64,000 bases of DNA from Paraspadella gotoi (GCA_051294375.1 CM119270.1:21171775-21235774), one strand, 5' to 3'. Counted from the first letter of the stretch, positions 1 to 12,104 are shown. Translations and numbers: made by a program. Notes: generated from the letters alone by a model not told the origin.

Positions 1-2270
1 TTATTTATTAATTCAATTGACTAATTGATTATTATTTTATTAATTACATCCTGCATTTACATTGATATAAAAGGAAAAGAAGCATAATCAATTTATGTGA
101 AACAGGTTTTTTTGTTTTTCCATTTTAAACTCATTTCCACTAAGACGATTCATCGGAACTTGATTTCCAGCTTATCACACACTTTCCTACCCACCATTAC
201 CCAAATCTCCAGGTCAATCGCCCCATCCACTCAGAGCAATAGGTGTCAAATAGTGAAATATATTTTTGTTTTTTTCCAATTAAAATCATTATCCACTTGG
301 ACGGATTCCATCGAAACTTCATTATCAGCTCAATCACAACCTTCCCCTCGCAAACACAAAATTTTAATTCAAATTATTCCATCCAATCACAAGTAATTGG
401 TGTTTTTTGCTAAAGGAGGGACGGATGAAGACAGACGACGGACAGACGGCACGATGGACGGACATCATTTTTTTTCAAACTTATCATAATTCGATGTTTC
501 TGACATGATAAAGTGTGTGCCCGACAATATTGAGGGGCGGACGACGGACGACAAAGTGAATTATAGAGTCAGGGTCTGCTGATAGCAGATCGACTAATAA
601 AAGGTACCGGGTTGGAGCTGGGGCTTTTTCGTTTAAGAATTAGAAAAAATTAAATTTACTGTTTAATCACCAAGGGACGACTAAAAAACCAGGTCGATAG
701 GCAGGGGGAACCTTTGCATTGCCTTGCTTTAGACACTGAACAACCCTGATGAGAATTTTTTGCTGAAGCAATCAAGACCGTTATAATAGAAAAGCCTTAA
801 AATTCCAGCCATGGGGTTTGCGCAAAATGATTGATTGTCGCCAACCAACGTTAGTTTTCTTATTGCGAAATAGAAAAAAGGGACGTAATTGCTTAATTAT
901 TTTCACATCCAAGGAATCTATAATAAAACAATACAAATCAATAACTATAATTTTGATAATAAGCAGAATATATTATATCTTATAATAAAAAAAACAACCC
1001 AAACTCTCACATTGAATTATGTAAAACTTGGAAATACATGCTTAAATCCGACACATGACCTACAATTGCGATGGTTTTGATGGATATTCTGTTTGTCTGG
1101 CCTTTTTATTTCTACTTTATTGCAAGTTTAAAGAGACCCGTATTCAAAATGGTTTACTATTTTTTTGCTCAATTATTACGCAACTACTTTATATGCAACA
1201 TTTTAACTGGTACATTTATCATTGCAATTTGCGTATTTGTTACAAGAAAAAGAAAAGCACTTTGCTAAAATTTACCCTTTTTTCAAGTTAAAAACAAAAC
1301 ACCTTGACTTTATATAAAATTTACCTAAAAAGGAAGCGTTGGAATCCCAGTATTCTGTTAGCAAATTCGGAACCTCTACACAAATTTTTTTGGGATAGTA
1401 ATCGTAGCATTTTAAGTCAAACTGACTGGAAAAGTATTATTGTCATAATCCTGTTGGACCAGATGTCCTTCTTTCAATTATTCACCTGGTTTCCTCCCTT
1501 TCCATCGGATTCACGAAAGTCATATGGAGAAATTCTGCCTTCTCAAAATTCTCCGACATTGTGTTTAATTGCAAAAATCACGATTGTGAAAATTTGGAAT
1601 TCCATACTTGATACTTCGTCGAAATTGATACGAACTTTCTTTATTTAACTAAAAATTTTTCATCTCTTTAACTGTATCACTTTTCCAATAGGTAAAAGTT
1701 TATCAGCCTTTGTTTGGTAACAAGGAACCAATTTGTTAAATTTGATCATCAAGATTGTTTTATCATTGGTTCATTTTGGATATCTGCATTGGGATAAGGA
1801 AAGCAGAGCAATTTCAAGCGGCGAGTGGTTGGCTAAAGAACGTTGATAAGAATTCCTTAAACGATGTACCGCGAAAGGTTTGAGACTCTGGAAATGGCAC
1901 AACCCGTGATTATGAGTTCTTTAAGTTAGTCAGAGATTGTCATTTTATTGAAGAATATTGCGTCCAGGTTGGGCAAAAGAAAAAACCTCGTTAATGTGAC
2001 AATGGAATATTTACATATTTGGCCAAGAGCGATGGAAGAGATAAAAGGAGATCAAGAAATATAGAGACGAGATTGGATAACCTTCTTATTGTTATTCCGT
2101 TTTCTGTTTTTATAATCAATGAATAATTTAGGCAAAATTAAATATTTATATATATATATATAAAATGAATACATATTATTGTCAATTTTTTTTCTGTGGC
2201 TTAATACCCTGTGATGATGTGAAAACTGCTTCATTTTTTACCAAAAGCCTAAGATAATCTTTCAATTTAA
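1..2270 (+). pseudogene. Indel-ridden duplicate of the gene B locus
   Basis: This stretch follows 4690-7005 almost base for base but carries a one-base insertion or deletion every few tens of bases. The gene B reading frame (about 840-2130 here) is therefore chopped into short pieces in all three frames. Recognisable B peptides appear out of frame in order, ending with the same AT-rich tail after the stop. The preceding 1-600 is likewise a corrupted copy of the repeat at 4690-5295. The changes are mostly homopolymer length changes and single-base slips, not the substitution pattern of an old pseudogene. I therefore favour an unpolished long-read duplicate over a third real gene. A young pseudogene remains possible. 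Confidence 0.6.
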
Positions 2271-2289
2271 TATTATTATCTCTCTCTTT

Positions 2290-2938
2290 TTGGTTCTTGG
2301 ACTGGAGCCTCAGACTCGCTTTGTATCGATGATACAACCCCAAAGTATAATTATATTACTTTTTTAGTGGTCGGAAAATCTACTCTATACAGAACGCAAC
2401 CTGCTACAAATCTGTATGAGATGACAAATATCTCTTGCATGTGGCAGGATGAGAATTCCTATGGTTCGCGACATGTTTTCTGTTCTTGGCCAATTGATCA
2501 ATCAATATACTATGAATTTGTTCAATTGCTTCTTCTACTTTTAGTTTGACTAAGTTTGCCATAGATAATAGAACACAGACTATCTTTCAATCAAACAAAT
2601 CTCAATTTATAAAAATTATGATAACAGCTGGTTCATTTTTAGGTTTATTGCAGGGGCTGTTTGGAACTTTAATATCATTATATCTGGTATATATATACTC
2701 CCTAAAACTTTTGCATATGGGTTCTTTTTTTGGCTCACTTTCACTGCTGAGGTTATTTACATTAGCTGAATTGATCTCTTTAGCAAAAGAATTTTTCATG
2801 GCAATGCCAAAAATATTAAAAGTGATGGAAATATCTGAGTCATTTAACTTTATATTGCTCGCTTTTTCAATGTTATGGAGTAGCATTTTATTTTCATTCT
2901 TTTTTGCTATAAAAAATCATGCACATTTTAGCAGGTAA
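2290..2938 (+). pseudogene. 5'-truncated, frameshifted copy of gene A (XKR-like)
   Basis: This segment matches the second half of gene A (14634-15225 plus 18803-18871). It starts within the segment after the conserved PQLL region and ends at the same C-terminus (HAHFSR then stop at 2936-2938). Upstream of 2290 the similarity stops in a CT-rich stretch, so the first exon and the first half of the second are missing. A one-base deletion near 2521, relative to gene A, breaks the frame between the CSWPIDQSIYYEF peptide and the following membrane segments. Without that deletion the rest stays open. It sits upstream of an inverted-repeat element and gene B, as gene A does at 14-21 kb, so it is the partner in a segmental duplication. 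Confidence 0.6.
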
Positions 2939-3045
2939 ATCGCATCAGGTTGTTCTGATCCTTTTGATCACAATTGAATGTAATATTTCTAGTAATCCTT
3001 CAGTTAATCAGCTATTTGATGTATATTAAATATGAATAAGAAATT

Positions 3046-4122
3046 GGTACAACCAATATAAAATTATCCATTCATTCAATAAATAAAGCTACGTATATGG
3101 TGAATCCTAAATTCGCCTCCCGTATAGCTTGGTGAAACTCCGCTCGTCCCGTTGGCTTAGATAGCTTAGTACTTGTAAAAAATGTTAGTTTTTTTCCATG
3201 CCTCGAGGGTCGCCTGGTTTGATTAATCGGCCGTAGGTTGAACTGGATTTAACATGGAGCAAAAATTTTTAAATATCAAAAGTCATAAATGTTTAATAAA
3301 TACGAATAAATCGTTAATAAATTTTTTTATTGTAGAGGTAAATAAATGGCAAAATTAAGGTACTACAATAAAAACATGTAGAAAATCCTTGGATTCCTTA
3401 AAAACAACAGTTCCATCCAGCTGATCTTGTCCAGAGAAACGATTATGATCGAATAACAAGTTACGAGGTTTTTGGCCGAAAAAAAGCCACGAGAAAGCGA
3501 CTAGAATGGTGACAAGACTGGTCTGAAAAAGTCAACTAAAGGACAATGGAAAAATCACCAGACGCGGGTCACAAAATCTTTCAGATCTCGTTCAACAACC
3601 GTGCGTTCCGGGTTCAATCCCAACAGTCACTCTGAGCTTGGTCACCCCAAGGTGCTGTCTTGAGGCGGGCATGTGTGGCAAGTCCTAAATTCGCCTCCTG
3701 TATAGCTTGTTGAAATTCACCTCGTCCCATTGGCTTGGACAGCTAAGTACTCGTTCACCAACTGTGAGTTCTGGGTTCCCCTCACGGTCATGCTGGTTAA
3801 ATTAGATGGTGTCAGCATAAAAACGCCAGTGACATGGGGTGGTCACAGCAGGTCCAAAGCCCAAAGCGCCAATTGTCGGGAGATGCCTCACACCCCGGGC
3901 ATCACACATGTCTCCCCGTTGCCATACTATCTTGCCTCTGATTTTAGACAGACTTTGGTGTTCTAAGGCCTCTATATGATAATAATTTTAAACTGAGTTT
4001 ATAATACATATACATATACAGTGTATATTACAGTATTATACACTGACTCAGCCTGTCCAAAGTCAGAGGCAAGATAGCTTATTCATTAAATGAATGGATA
4101 ATTTTTTTAATGGTTTTACCAA
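3046..4122. mobile_element. Nonautonomous element with terminal inverted repeats and tRNA-like modules
   Basis: The left end (3046-3092) and right end (4066-4122) are inverted repeats of each other. They contain a CCATTCATTCAATAAATAA core next to a block reading GGTACAACCAATATAAAA. Between them lie at least two tRNA-like stretches with B-box-like sequence (GGGTTCAATCCC near 3610; a weaker one near 3775) downstream of an A-box-like GGCTTGGACAGCTAAGTAC. No protein is encoded. The same family occurs complete at 18990-19386, corrupted at 15975-16385, and as fragments elsewhere. It could be a MITE that captured a tRNA-derived SINE, or a SINE with a fold-back tail. Confidence 0.5.
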
Positions 4123-4440
4123 TTTCATAAAATTCAGCTCCTTTATTTTGATGCTGGACAGAGTATAATATAGTATTCCCCGAAGTCGCCTCCATTTAAA
4201 CATTCTTTGAAATATTATACCACTTCATTGATAGGGAAGCCAGGTACTCAAAGAATGAATGAACGAGAATGTGAGAGAGTCTTGATTGAAAGCTTACAGG
4301 GACCTGCTATGTCATTAGCTTGTAAGAGTGATGGCGTCCTTAAACCACCAAAGCCTGTCCAAAGTCAGGTGCAAGATAGCTTATTTATTAAATAAATGGA
4401 AAATTTTTATATCGGTTGTACCAATTTCTTAGACAACCCA
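4123..4440. repeat. Fragments of the same inverted-repeat family
   Basis: Another copy of the right-end block (CCTGTCCAAAGTCAGG, then GATAGCTTATTTATTAAATAAATGG and the GGTTGTACCAATT end) occurs at about 4360-4430. Just upstream, 4212-4330 holds a block (ATTATACCACTTCATTG, later GTCTTGATTGAAAGCTTACAGGGAC) that recurs at 16490-16520, 19500-19520, 57860-57900 and 63815-63845. No gene is visible. Confidence 0.45.
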
Positions 4441-4497
4441 GTTTAAAAGAATTTTAAACCATCCTCACGCTTCCTTCAACAAGTTTGAGCAAACAAT

Positions 4498-5295
4498 GTC
4501 AGATCTGCCCATGATCATTATCGGTAATTAATTAATAAATAATTAAATTATTCAAGTTAATTAATTAATTAATTAATTAATTAGGCAATTAATTAATTGA
4601 TTTGATCTCAAATGTTTTAGGTCTTTTTGTCACTAACCATGACAAAAGCAATGACGACCATGAGAATAATGCCAATATTGACTGATTAATTAATTATTTA
4701 TTAATTAATTGACTAATTGATTAATTATTTTATTAATTAATACATCCTGCATTTACATTTGATATAAAAGGAAAAAGAAGCATAATCAATTAGTGAAACA
4801 GGTTTTTTGTTTTTTCCATTTAAACTCATTTCCACTAAGACGATTCCATCGGAACTTGATTTCCAGCTTCACCACACACTTTCCTACCCACATACCAAAT
4901 TCCAGGTCAATTCGCCCCATCCACTCATGAGCAATTAGTGTTCAAATAGTGAAATATATTTTTTTTTTTTCCATTTAAAATCATTTCCACTTGGACGATT
5001 CCATCGAAACTTCATATCCAGCTCAATCACACACTTCCCTCGCAAACACAAAATTTAATTCAAATTCATCCATCCAATCACAGCAGTAATTGGTGTTTTT
5101 TGCTAAGGAGGGACGGATGGACAGATGGATGGACGGACGGACAGACGGATGGACGGACATCATTTTTTTCCAAAACTTATCATAATTCGATGTTCTGACA
5201 TGATATAAGTGTGTGCCCGACAATATTGAGGGGGCGGACCGACGGACCGACAAAGTGAATTATAGAGTCAGGGTCTGCTGATAAGCAGATCCGAC
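4498..5295. repeat. Dispersed repeat with inverted ends and internal minisatellite
   Basis: The segment begins GTCAGATCTGCC and ends GCAGATCCGAC, giving short imperfect inverted ends. Inside are AT-rich TTAA repeats and two or more tandem units of about 150 bases (recognisable by TTTCCACTTGGACGATTCC and a CACACACTTTCC motif). A (GGAC/GGAT)n stretch near 5100-5160 follows. A longer inverted copy lies at 12619-14142, in the intron of gene A. Spurious open frames here come from the repeat. Confidence 0.5.
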
Positions 5296-5471
5296 TAAAA
5301 AAGGTACCGGGTTGGCAGCTGGGGCTTTTTCGTTTTAAGAATTTACTGAAAAAATTAAATTTACTGTTTAAATCACCAAGGGACGACTAAAAAACCAGGT
5401 CGATAGGCAGGGGGAACCTTTGCATTGCCTTGCTTTAGACACTGAACAACCTGATGAGAATTTTTTGCTGA

Positions 5472-6854
5472 AGCAAATCAAACCGTTATAATAGAAAAGC
5501 CTTAAAATTCCAGCCATGGGGTTTGGCAAAATTGATTGATGTTCGCCAACCAACGTTAGTTTTTTCTTATTTGCGAAATGAAAAAAGGGACGTAATTGCT
5601 AATTATTTTCACATCCAAGGAATTATAATAAAACAATACAAATCAATAACTATTAATTTTGAAAATAAGCAGAAATATGATTATATTTATAGTAAAAAAA
5701 AACAACCCAAAACTCTCACATTGAATTATGTAAAACTTGGAAACTACATGGCTTTAAATCCGACACATGACCTACAATTGGCGATGGTTTTGATGGATAT
5801 TCTGTTGTCTGCTTTTTATTTCTACTTTATTGCAAATTTAAAGAGACCCGTTTCAAAATGGTTTACTATTTTTTTGGCTCAATTATTTACTGCAATACTT
5901 ATATATGCAAATCTTTACTGGTACATTTATCATTGCAATTTGCAGTATTTGTTACAAGAAAAAGAAAAGCATTTGCTAAATTTACCCTTTTTCAAGTTAA
6001 AAACAAAAACACCTTTGACTTTTATACAAAAAATTAACCTAAAAAGGAAGCGTTGGAATTCCCAGTATTCTGTTAGCAAATTTGGGAACCTCTACACAAA
6101 TTTTTTTGGGATAGTAATCGTAGCATTTTTAGTCAAACTGACTGGAAAAGTATTATTTGGTCATAATCCTGGTTGGACCAAGATTGTCCTTCTTTCAATT
6201 ATTCACTTGGTTCCTCCTCTTTCCATCGGATTCACGAAAAGTCATATGGAGAATTCTGCCTTCTCAAAATTTGCCGATTTGTGTTTAATTGCAAAAATCA
6301 CCGATTGTGAAAATTTGGAATCCATACTTGATCTTCGTCGAAATTGGATACGAAACTTTCTTTATTTAACTAAAAATTTTTCTCTCTTTTTAACTGTATC
6401 ACTTTTTCCAATGCTAAAGTTTATCAGCCTTTTGTTGGTAACAAGGAACCAATTTGTAAATTTGATCATCAAGATTGTTTTTATCATTGGGTTCATTTTG
6501 ATATCTGCATGGACTAAGGAAAGCAGAGCAATTTCAAGAACGGCGAGTGGTTGGCTAAAGAACGTTGATAAGAATTCCCTTAAACGAATGTACCGCGAAG
6601 GTTTGGAGACTCTGGAAATGGCACAACCCGTGATTATGGAGTTCTTTAAGTTAGTCAGAGATTGTCATTTTATTGAAGAAGATTGTCGTCCAGGTTGGGC
6701 AAAGAAAAAACCTCGTAATGTGACAATGGAATATTTTACATATTTGGCCCAAGAAGCGATGGAAGAGATAAAGATGAGATCAAGAAATAATAGAGGAGAT
6801 TGGATTAACCTTCTTATTGTTATTCCGTTTCTGCTTTTTATAATCAATGAATAA
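5472..6854 (+). CDS. Gene B, copy 1: unrecognised multi-pass membrane protein
   Basis: The frame is open from 5472 to a stop at 6852-6854. The first in-frame ATG is at 5748 (MALNPTHD), giving 368 residues. Upstream residues SKSNRYNRKALKF and FSYLRNEK are conserved in the second copy, so coding probably starts in an earlier exon and enters near 5472. Counting from the ATG, hydrophobic segments lie at about residues 12-32, 40-65, 118-135, 150-170, 222-242, 248-267 and 350-366, so about seven membrane passes. A charged 75-residue stretch rich in Glu, Lys and Arg precedes the last one. The C-terminus stops directly after the last membrane segment (FIINE). I do not recognise the family. An AATAAA overlaps the stop codon region. 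Copy 2 is roughly 90% identical by eye, with many conservative changes, which supports selection as protein. Confidence 0.6.
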   Translation, partial: SKSNRYNRKALKFQPWGLAKLIDVRQPTLVFSYLRNEKRDVIANYFHIQGIIIKQYKSITINFENKQKYDYIYSKKKQPKTLTLNYVKLGNYMALNPTHDLQLAMVLMDILLSAFYFYFIANLKRPVSKWFTIFLAQLFTAILIYANLYWYIYHCNLQYLLQEKEKHLLNLPFFKLKTKTPLTFIQKINLKRKRWNSQYSVSKFGNLYTNFFGIVIVAFLVKLTGKVLFGHNPGWTKIVLLSIIHLVPPLSIGFTKSHMENSAFSKFADLCLIAKITDCENLESILDLRRNWIRNFLYLTKNFSLFLTVSLFPMLKFISLLLVTRNQFVNLIIKIVFIIGFILISAWTKESRAISRTASGWLKNVDKNSLKRMYREGLETLEMAQPVIMEFFKLVRDCHFIEEDCRPGWAKKKPRNVTMEYFTYLAQEAMEEIKMRSRNNRGDWINLLIVIPFLLFIINE

Positions 6855-7004
6855 ATTTAGGCAAATTAAATATTTATATATATATATATAAAATGAATAC
6901 ATATTTATTTGTCAATTTTTTTCTGTGGCTTAATACCCCTGTGATGATGTGAAAACTTGCTTCTTTTTACAAAAGCCTTAAGATAATCTTTCAATTTACA
7001 TTTA

Positions 7005-7210
7005 TTCTCTTTTATTGATGAAGATATCATTAAATATAATCGGTTAATCAATTTAAGTTTTTACTCACTACAACAAAAATCTCACGGCACTCTAAATTTT
7101 ACTGCATTATAAATCTCACTGCACCTCAAACCTCCCTAAACTTTTTATATTACTGCACTTCAAATCACCCTTCACTTTTTATTTCACAGTAGTTCAAATT
7201 TTGCTACTCA
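7005..7210. repeat. AT-rich minisatellite following gene B
   Basis: Short units of about 30 bases (CTCACTGCACTTCAAATC..CCCTAAACTTTTTAT variants) are repeated four or five times. The block is preceded by TTCTCTTTTATTGATGAA. A longer version with the same leader occurs at 22300-22570 after gene B copy 2, so it belongs to the duplicated module. Confidence 0.5.
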
Positions 7211-9030
7211 ATATATTTACATTTTATGATTCTGTTTAAGAGGAAAAAAAGTTCAAAAATTGATTGATTTTTTATCAATTAGAAATTAACGTCTTGTTTT
7301 CTGTCACTTTTATCAAGTAATAGTTCAAATAATTTGATTTTAGAGAGAAAACGAAATTTTCGATATTACAACAATTGAATTTATAATTCGGACATGGTTT
7401 GACTCTTATATGTTTTGCGAGTCTTCATCAGCAAGTGAATGAATAACTGTTTAGTTTCACAAACATTAGTTTTGGAGAGAGAGAGAGGGAGGAGAGGAGT
7501 TCTTTTCCCCGCTAACAATAGAATTGTGAACCAGATGTTAAAAACAGTGTTGAAGGGTGAGGCCAATAGGGAAAGGAAGGATGAGAGTAAGTTGAATTTT
7601 GAAAATGTGAATATGCAGTAAGAGACAAAAAATAAATTACATTGGCGTTTATATGTTATCAACCACTGATATATTAGAAATATTTGATTCACGTTGTCTG
7701 ATAATGGACTTCGCAAAACTATAAGAGGTCGAAACAAGTCCGAATTTATATAAATTTCAATTTTTTTGTTTTTGTTTTTATATTACTAAATATTTTTTTC
7801 TCTATTTTCGTTTTCCCTCTTTAATATCCCAATATCTTTATTTTTTAATCAATAGAAGAAGTTCGAAATTTTTTATCACACAGCATTAATTTATTTTTTT
7901 GATTTTAAAATAATTTTTGTCTGTTTTTTGTTAGTGTTCATCAATTTTTTTTGTTTTTCCGCAAAACTCCTTTTATGTTTTCTATATGTTTCCTTTTTCC
8001 GCTTTTCGGTTCTCTCCTCTGCGGTTTTTAATATTTTACTCCTGCCAAACCAAATTGATCAAATGATGGGAGTGAGCTCTCGATCCCTTTTTTTGGGAGT
8101 GGGTAAGTCAGGGTTCTCATTGACGTTCTCAAGTCTGCTTTCCCTTTCTCCTTTTCGCTCTCTCTCTTCTTTCCTCCTCTCTCTCCGTTTCCTCTTTCCT
8201 TTCATCTTCCTTTCTCTATCTTCTCTTCACTCCTGTTTCACCTTCTTATTGTTTCTCTCTTTCCTATCTTCTTCCTTACGTTCTCTGTCTTCATCTTCTT
8301 CCCTCTCCCTTTCTCGTCTCATTTCCCCGTCTCTTCCCATTTTATTTTCATTCTCTCCTTCTCTCTTTCATCTTGTAAAATTAATTCTCTAACACTACGT
8401 CGCCGCCTTTGTGCTCGGCGGTACTCGCGTCGGCCGACTTTATATTTTTTGGCAAACCATCCGCACAGAGGTTTACAGCTGCCTAGTAATTTGTGCTGCT
8501 TAGCGCCGATCGTGGTGCCACATAGCGGTCAGGAGGCTTGTGAGCTCGAGTATCATTTATTGCTGGGAAAACCGAGCCGATGGCGAGATGAGGAGCTTAT
8601 GATTTTTTTTTTCTTGATTCGGGATGGGTGCTAACCATGCTAAATAAAGAAAATTATGTAATGTGCTCGATCTTTCTTTCATTGAAGGATTTGAGTATCA
8701 ACCTTTCCAACACATTACTTCCTAAATGGAGTTTCAGGGGGTTTCAGAACAAAGTGACTGGGTTTAAGATCTTAGGTCTTAGATATTAAGATGGTTGCGC
8801 GACTTTCATCTTTCTTGCATGATATTCGCACAATGGTACAATGGCTCTTTCGACATTTAATCACCCGAATGCGTCTTTGATCAAAGGAGCGTTCAAATTA
8901 GTTGATGCGCTTGACAATATGTTACCCAAACGCTACTGCCTCTGAAGAAAGACTTACAAAGCCTATTATTCCCTTGGTAAGTCAGCCAAATGTATACAAA
9001 AAATCTTAAAAGCAAATAGAAATCGAGCCG
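7211..9030. other. Intergenic, no gene seen
   Basis: AT-rich DNA with a short GA run (7475-7495) and a pyrimidine-rich tract (about 8130-8390) made almost wholly of TCTCTTCC-type sequence, which generates a long but low-complexity Ser/Leu/Phe open frame. The stretch 8395-8990 has ordinary base composition and no repeat that I can see. I found no convincing exon in it. Confidence 0.4.
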
Positions 9031-9039
9031 CTTTCGATG

Positions 9040-9255
9040 GTAACCAAATATTAATGCGATGATAACTAAATATTGATGAGATGATAAACAATAAGTTGAT
9101 GCGATGATATAAAATAACTGATGTGAATGATAATCAAATGATTGATGCGATGATAGTCATTCATTGATGTGATGATATATCATTCATTGATATGATGATA
9201 ATCATTCATTGATGCGATGATAGTATTCATTGACGCGATGAGTCATTCATCGTAA
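9040..9255. repeat. Minisatellite, ~27-base unit
   Basis: About eight imperfect tandem units of the form TTGATGCGATGATAATCATTCA, varying by a few bases and small length changes, fill this stretch. It is noncoding. Confidence 0.6.
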
Positions 9256-9289
9256 ATAAAACAAACAAATGCGTGTATGAATGAAAGAG

Positions 9290-9291
9290 AG

Positions 9292-9332
<41 letters not shown>

Positions 9333-9487
9333 TGAGAGAGGCTGGTCAGTTTTTCACTATCTCGTTTATATAAAGTATAATCAGAATTTTTAGAAAAAAA
9401 AATTCACGGAAAAATTCGGATGTAAATTTGGATTTTGTATTGAGAAAAAAGCGCGGAATAAATGGCGGAAATAAATAGAAAGAAAAA

Positions 9488-9546
<59 letters not shown>

Positions 9547-10599
9547 AGAGAGAGAAAGATAAGAGAAGCTGGACCGCCCTGCAGAGCTGAACTCGTTTTT
9601 TTTCGACGTATCTGAGTAGGACGAACTCTTTTCCTTTCCTTTGAATGAATTTTTTTGATTGTTCTTTTTTTAAGAAGAAACCAGACCGAGGGTCATTTCA
9701 TTTATTTGCATATTATTGCTAATTTAAATATAAATTTATCCAACTCAAATAATTATTATTTTTAAAAAAAGAATAAAAATGATTAAAATATTACACTAAA
9801 AAAATTTTACAATTTAAAATTGTAAAAATTATAGAAAACAAAAAAGTAATGTTTAATTTGACAATATTCTTCTCAACTTCCTAAATTTTCAGATATAATT
9901 TGCCAATAGTGGGCGAGGTCCAAAGTTACAATAATAAAGAAACAAAAAAAATTTTGTAGAATATTATATTGCAATTAAATTAATCCGCGCAATTGCCGGA
10001 CATATAGCAGCTATATGTACAGCAGCAAGCTGATGTACATGTGACATTGCCTGCATTATGAGTTATTTTTTCTTTTTTCTAAAAGGAATCCATGAAAATC
10101 TCGGATGTAATTTGGGATTTTGTATAGAAAAAAAAATAAATGGCGATAATAAAGTTTTTAGAAGGAAAATAATAAGAATTTTTCAAAAAACGAACGGTGT
10201 CGTACATAGAGAGAGAGACAGAGAGAGAAGAAGAGAGAGAGAGAGAGAGAGGAGAGTGAAAAAAAAAGTGACTAAAAATTTTTTTTTGTAAAAAAAAAAA
10301 GGGAGAGAGAGAGAGATAGAGAGAGACCGGAACTCGTTTACTCCGACGTCGCGCAGTGACGGAGGTAAAAAAAAGATAAAAATTATTTTTTGTACAAAAA
10401 AAGAGATGAGAAAGAGAGAAAGAGAGAGAGAGACAGATAGAGAGAAAGATAGAGAAGAGAGAGAGAAGAGAGAACCGGACTCGTTAATCGTTTACAAGTG
10501 AATTAATTTTTTTTTTTGTAAAAAAAAAAAAAGAGAGAGAGAGTGGAGAGAGAGAAGAGAGGAGAACGAGAGAGAAGAAGAGGAGAGAGAGAGAGAGAA

Positions 10600-10645
<46 letters not shown>

Positions 10646-11235
10646 AGAAAGTAGTTTCCCGCCAACGATACGCAATATTAGGTCACTCTGTTTATATCGG
10701 TGTGATCTCGGTCCAAAGTTGATTTTTTTTATACACGTAACGCGTTATTAGGTCATGTTCCTCGACATTGTTTACTCGTTGCCCCGCAACGGCCACGAAA
10801 ATCCAGGTCAAGTAAGTTATTCTTCACATTTTCTCAAAAAATTCACCGAAAATCTCAGATGTAATTTGGGTTTTGTATTGAGAAAAGAAGCGCGGAATAA
10901 ATGGGCGATAATACAATGTTTTTAGAAGGAAAGAAAATATAAGAAATTTTTCAAAAAAACGTGGTAAAAAAGTGAATAATTTTTTTTGTTGTAAAAAAAG
11001 AGAGAGGAGAGAGAGAGGAAGAGAGAAGAAGAGAGAGACGGAGGGAGACGGAGGGAGAGAGGAGAGAGCTGACTCGTTTTTTTAACGATTCAGGAGGCAG
11101 GCGCCTGATATCATATATATGTTTTTAGAAAGAAAAAATAATCAGAATTTTCAAAAAACGAACGATCACGCACCGACGAATGGCGCACACAAAGAGAGAC
11201 AGAGAGAACTGAAACTCGTTTTAAACGATTCAGAA
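9290..11235. repeat. Array of GA-rich repeat modules
   Basis: At least three related modules are visible. Each joins a long (GA)n tract to a shared unique part, seen near 9405-9475, 10080-10150 and 10840-10920. That part reads roughly AATTCACGGAAAAATTCGGATG, then TTTGTATTGAGAAAA, GCGCGGAATAAATGG and TTTTTAGAAGGAAA. GA tracts lie at about 9294-9340, 9490-9560, 10207-10325, 10395-10475, 10535-10650 and 10995-11060. All open frames here are artefacts of the dinucleotide repeat. Confidence 0.55.
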
Positions 11236-12104
11236 AAGGCAGCCCTAAAAAAATAAATATATATATTAAAAATAATATTAAAGAAAGGCAAAAAATGTTA
11301 CAATGGTTAACAATTGGAAACTTTTCCAATTTTTTCCTCCTAAATCGCAGCTTGTAAAAGATTTATTTTTTATTTGTATTAAAATTAAAGATATATGATT
11401 CTCATTAAAAAAATCCTTGAGTTCCGATTTTTTATTAGGAAATTTAAAAAAAATTTTTTGAATTTCATCTTCAATATTATATACTGCAATATGTATTGCT
11501 TAAAGCATTTCTATATACTGATTGGATATTACTAACATGAGTACTAATAATCTCAATTTGCAATTGCATAATCATAATGAAGGTGGTGATTTCAATTCAA
11601 GACAAAAAAACTTACAAAAGTACACCAAATTGTAATAAATAATATCCAAAGCCTATTTTCAAGTTGAGAGTCCATATCTAATTTTTTAAACATTACTATG
11701 ATCGACAACTTTTGTAAAACTTATAAATAATTCATAATCAATTTTTATTTTAAAAAAAACCGTAAGTCCCAGCCAAACATAAAAAGCGCAGTAGTTTTAT
11801 TCAAAAAAGCTGACCCGCACGACTGAACGACGACGACGACGAAAACGACGACGAAGACTACGTCACAAAGAAGCAATACTCAAAACATTATAGAGCCTGG
11901 CTGACACCGGCTTCGCTACGGATCATAGGCTCGAATAAAAAAGGAAAATCTTTCTGCAAAGGTTTTATAAGTATTCCTCCCTTTCCTGATTTACTTTTTT
12001 TTCCTCTTCTTCTTCCTCCTTTTCCTTCTTCTTCTTCCTCCTTTTTCCTCTTTTTCTTTTTCCTTTTCCTCCTCAAACAAAAAAAAAAAAAACACACATT
12101 CAAG
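11236..12104. other. Intergenic; candidate 5' region of gene A
   Basis: AT-rich sequence without an evident exon. It holds a short (GAC)n run (about 11823-11860) and a pyrimidine tract (11985-12070, TCTTCTTCCTCC type) directly upstream of the gene A start at 12105. The tract could be a splice-acceptor polypyrimidine tract, if 12105 is not the first exon, or promoter-proximal sequence. I see no clear TATA box. Confidence 0.25.

Noticed and set aside
7928-8392. Open frame of 154 codons (+)
   Set aside because: It is almost entirely Ser, Leu and Phe from a pyrimidine-rich tract; low complexity, no domain, no splice context.
9040-9255. CRISPR-like array of short repeats
   Set aside because: Units are contiguous and vary in length with no unique spacers; it is a minisatellite in a eukaryotic genome.
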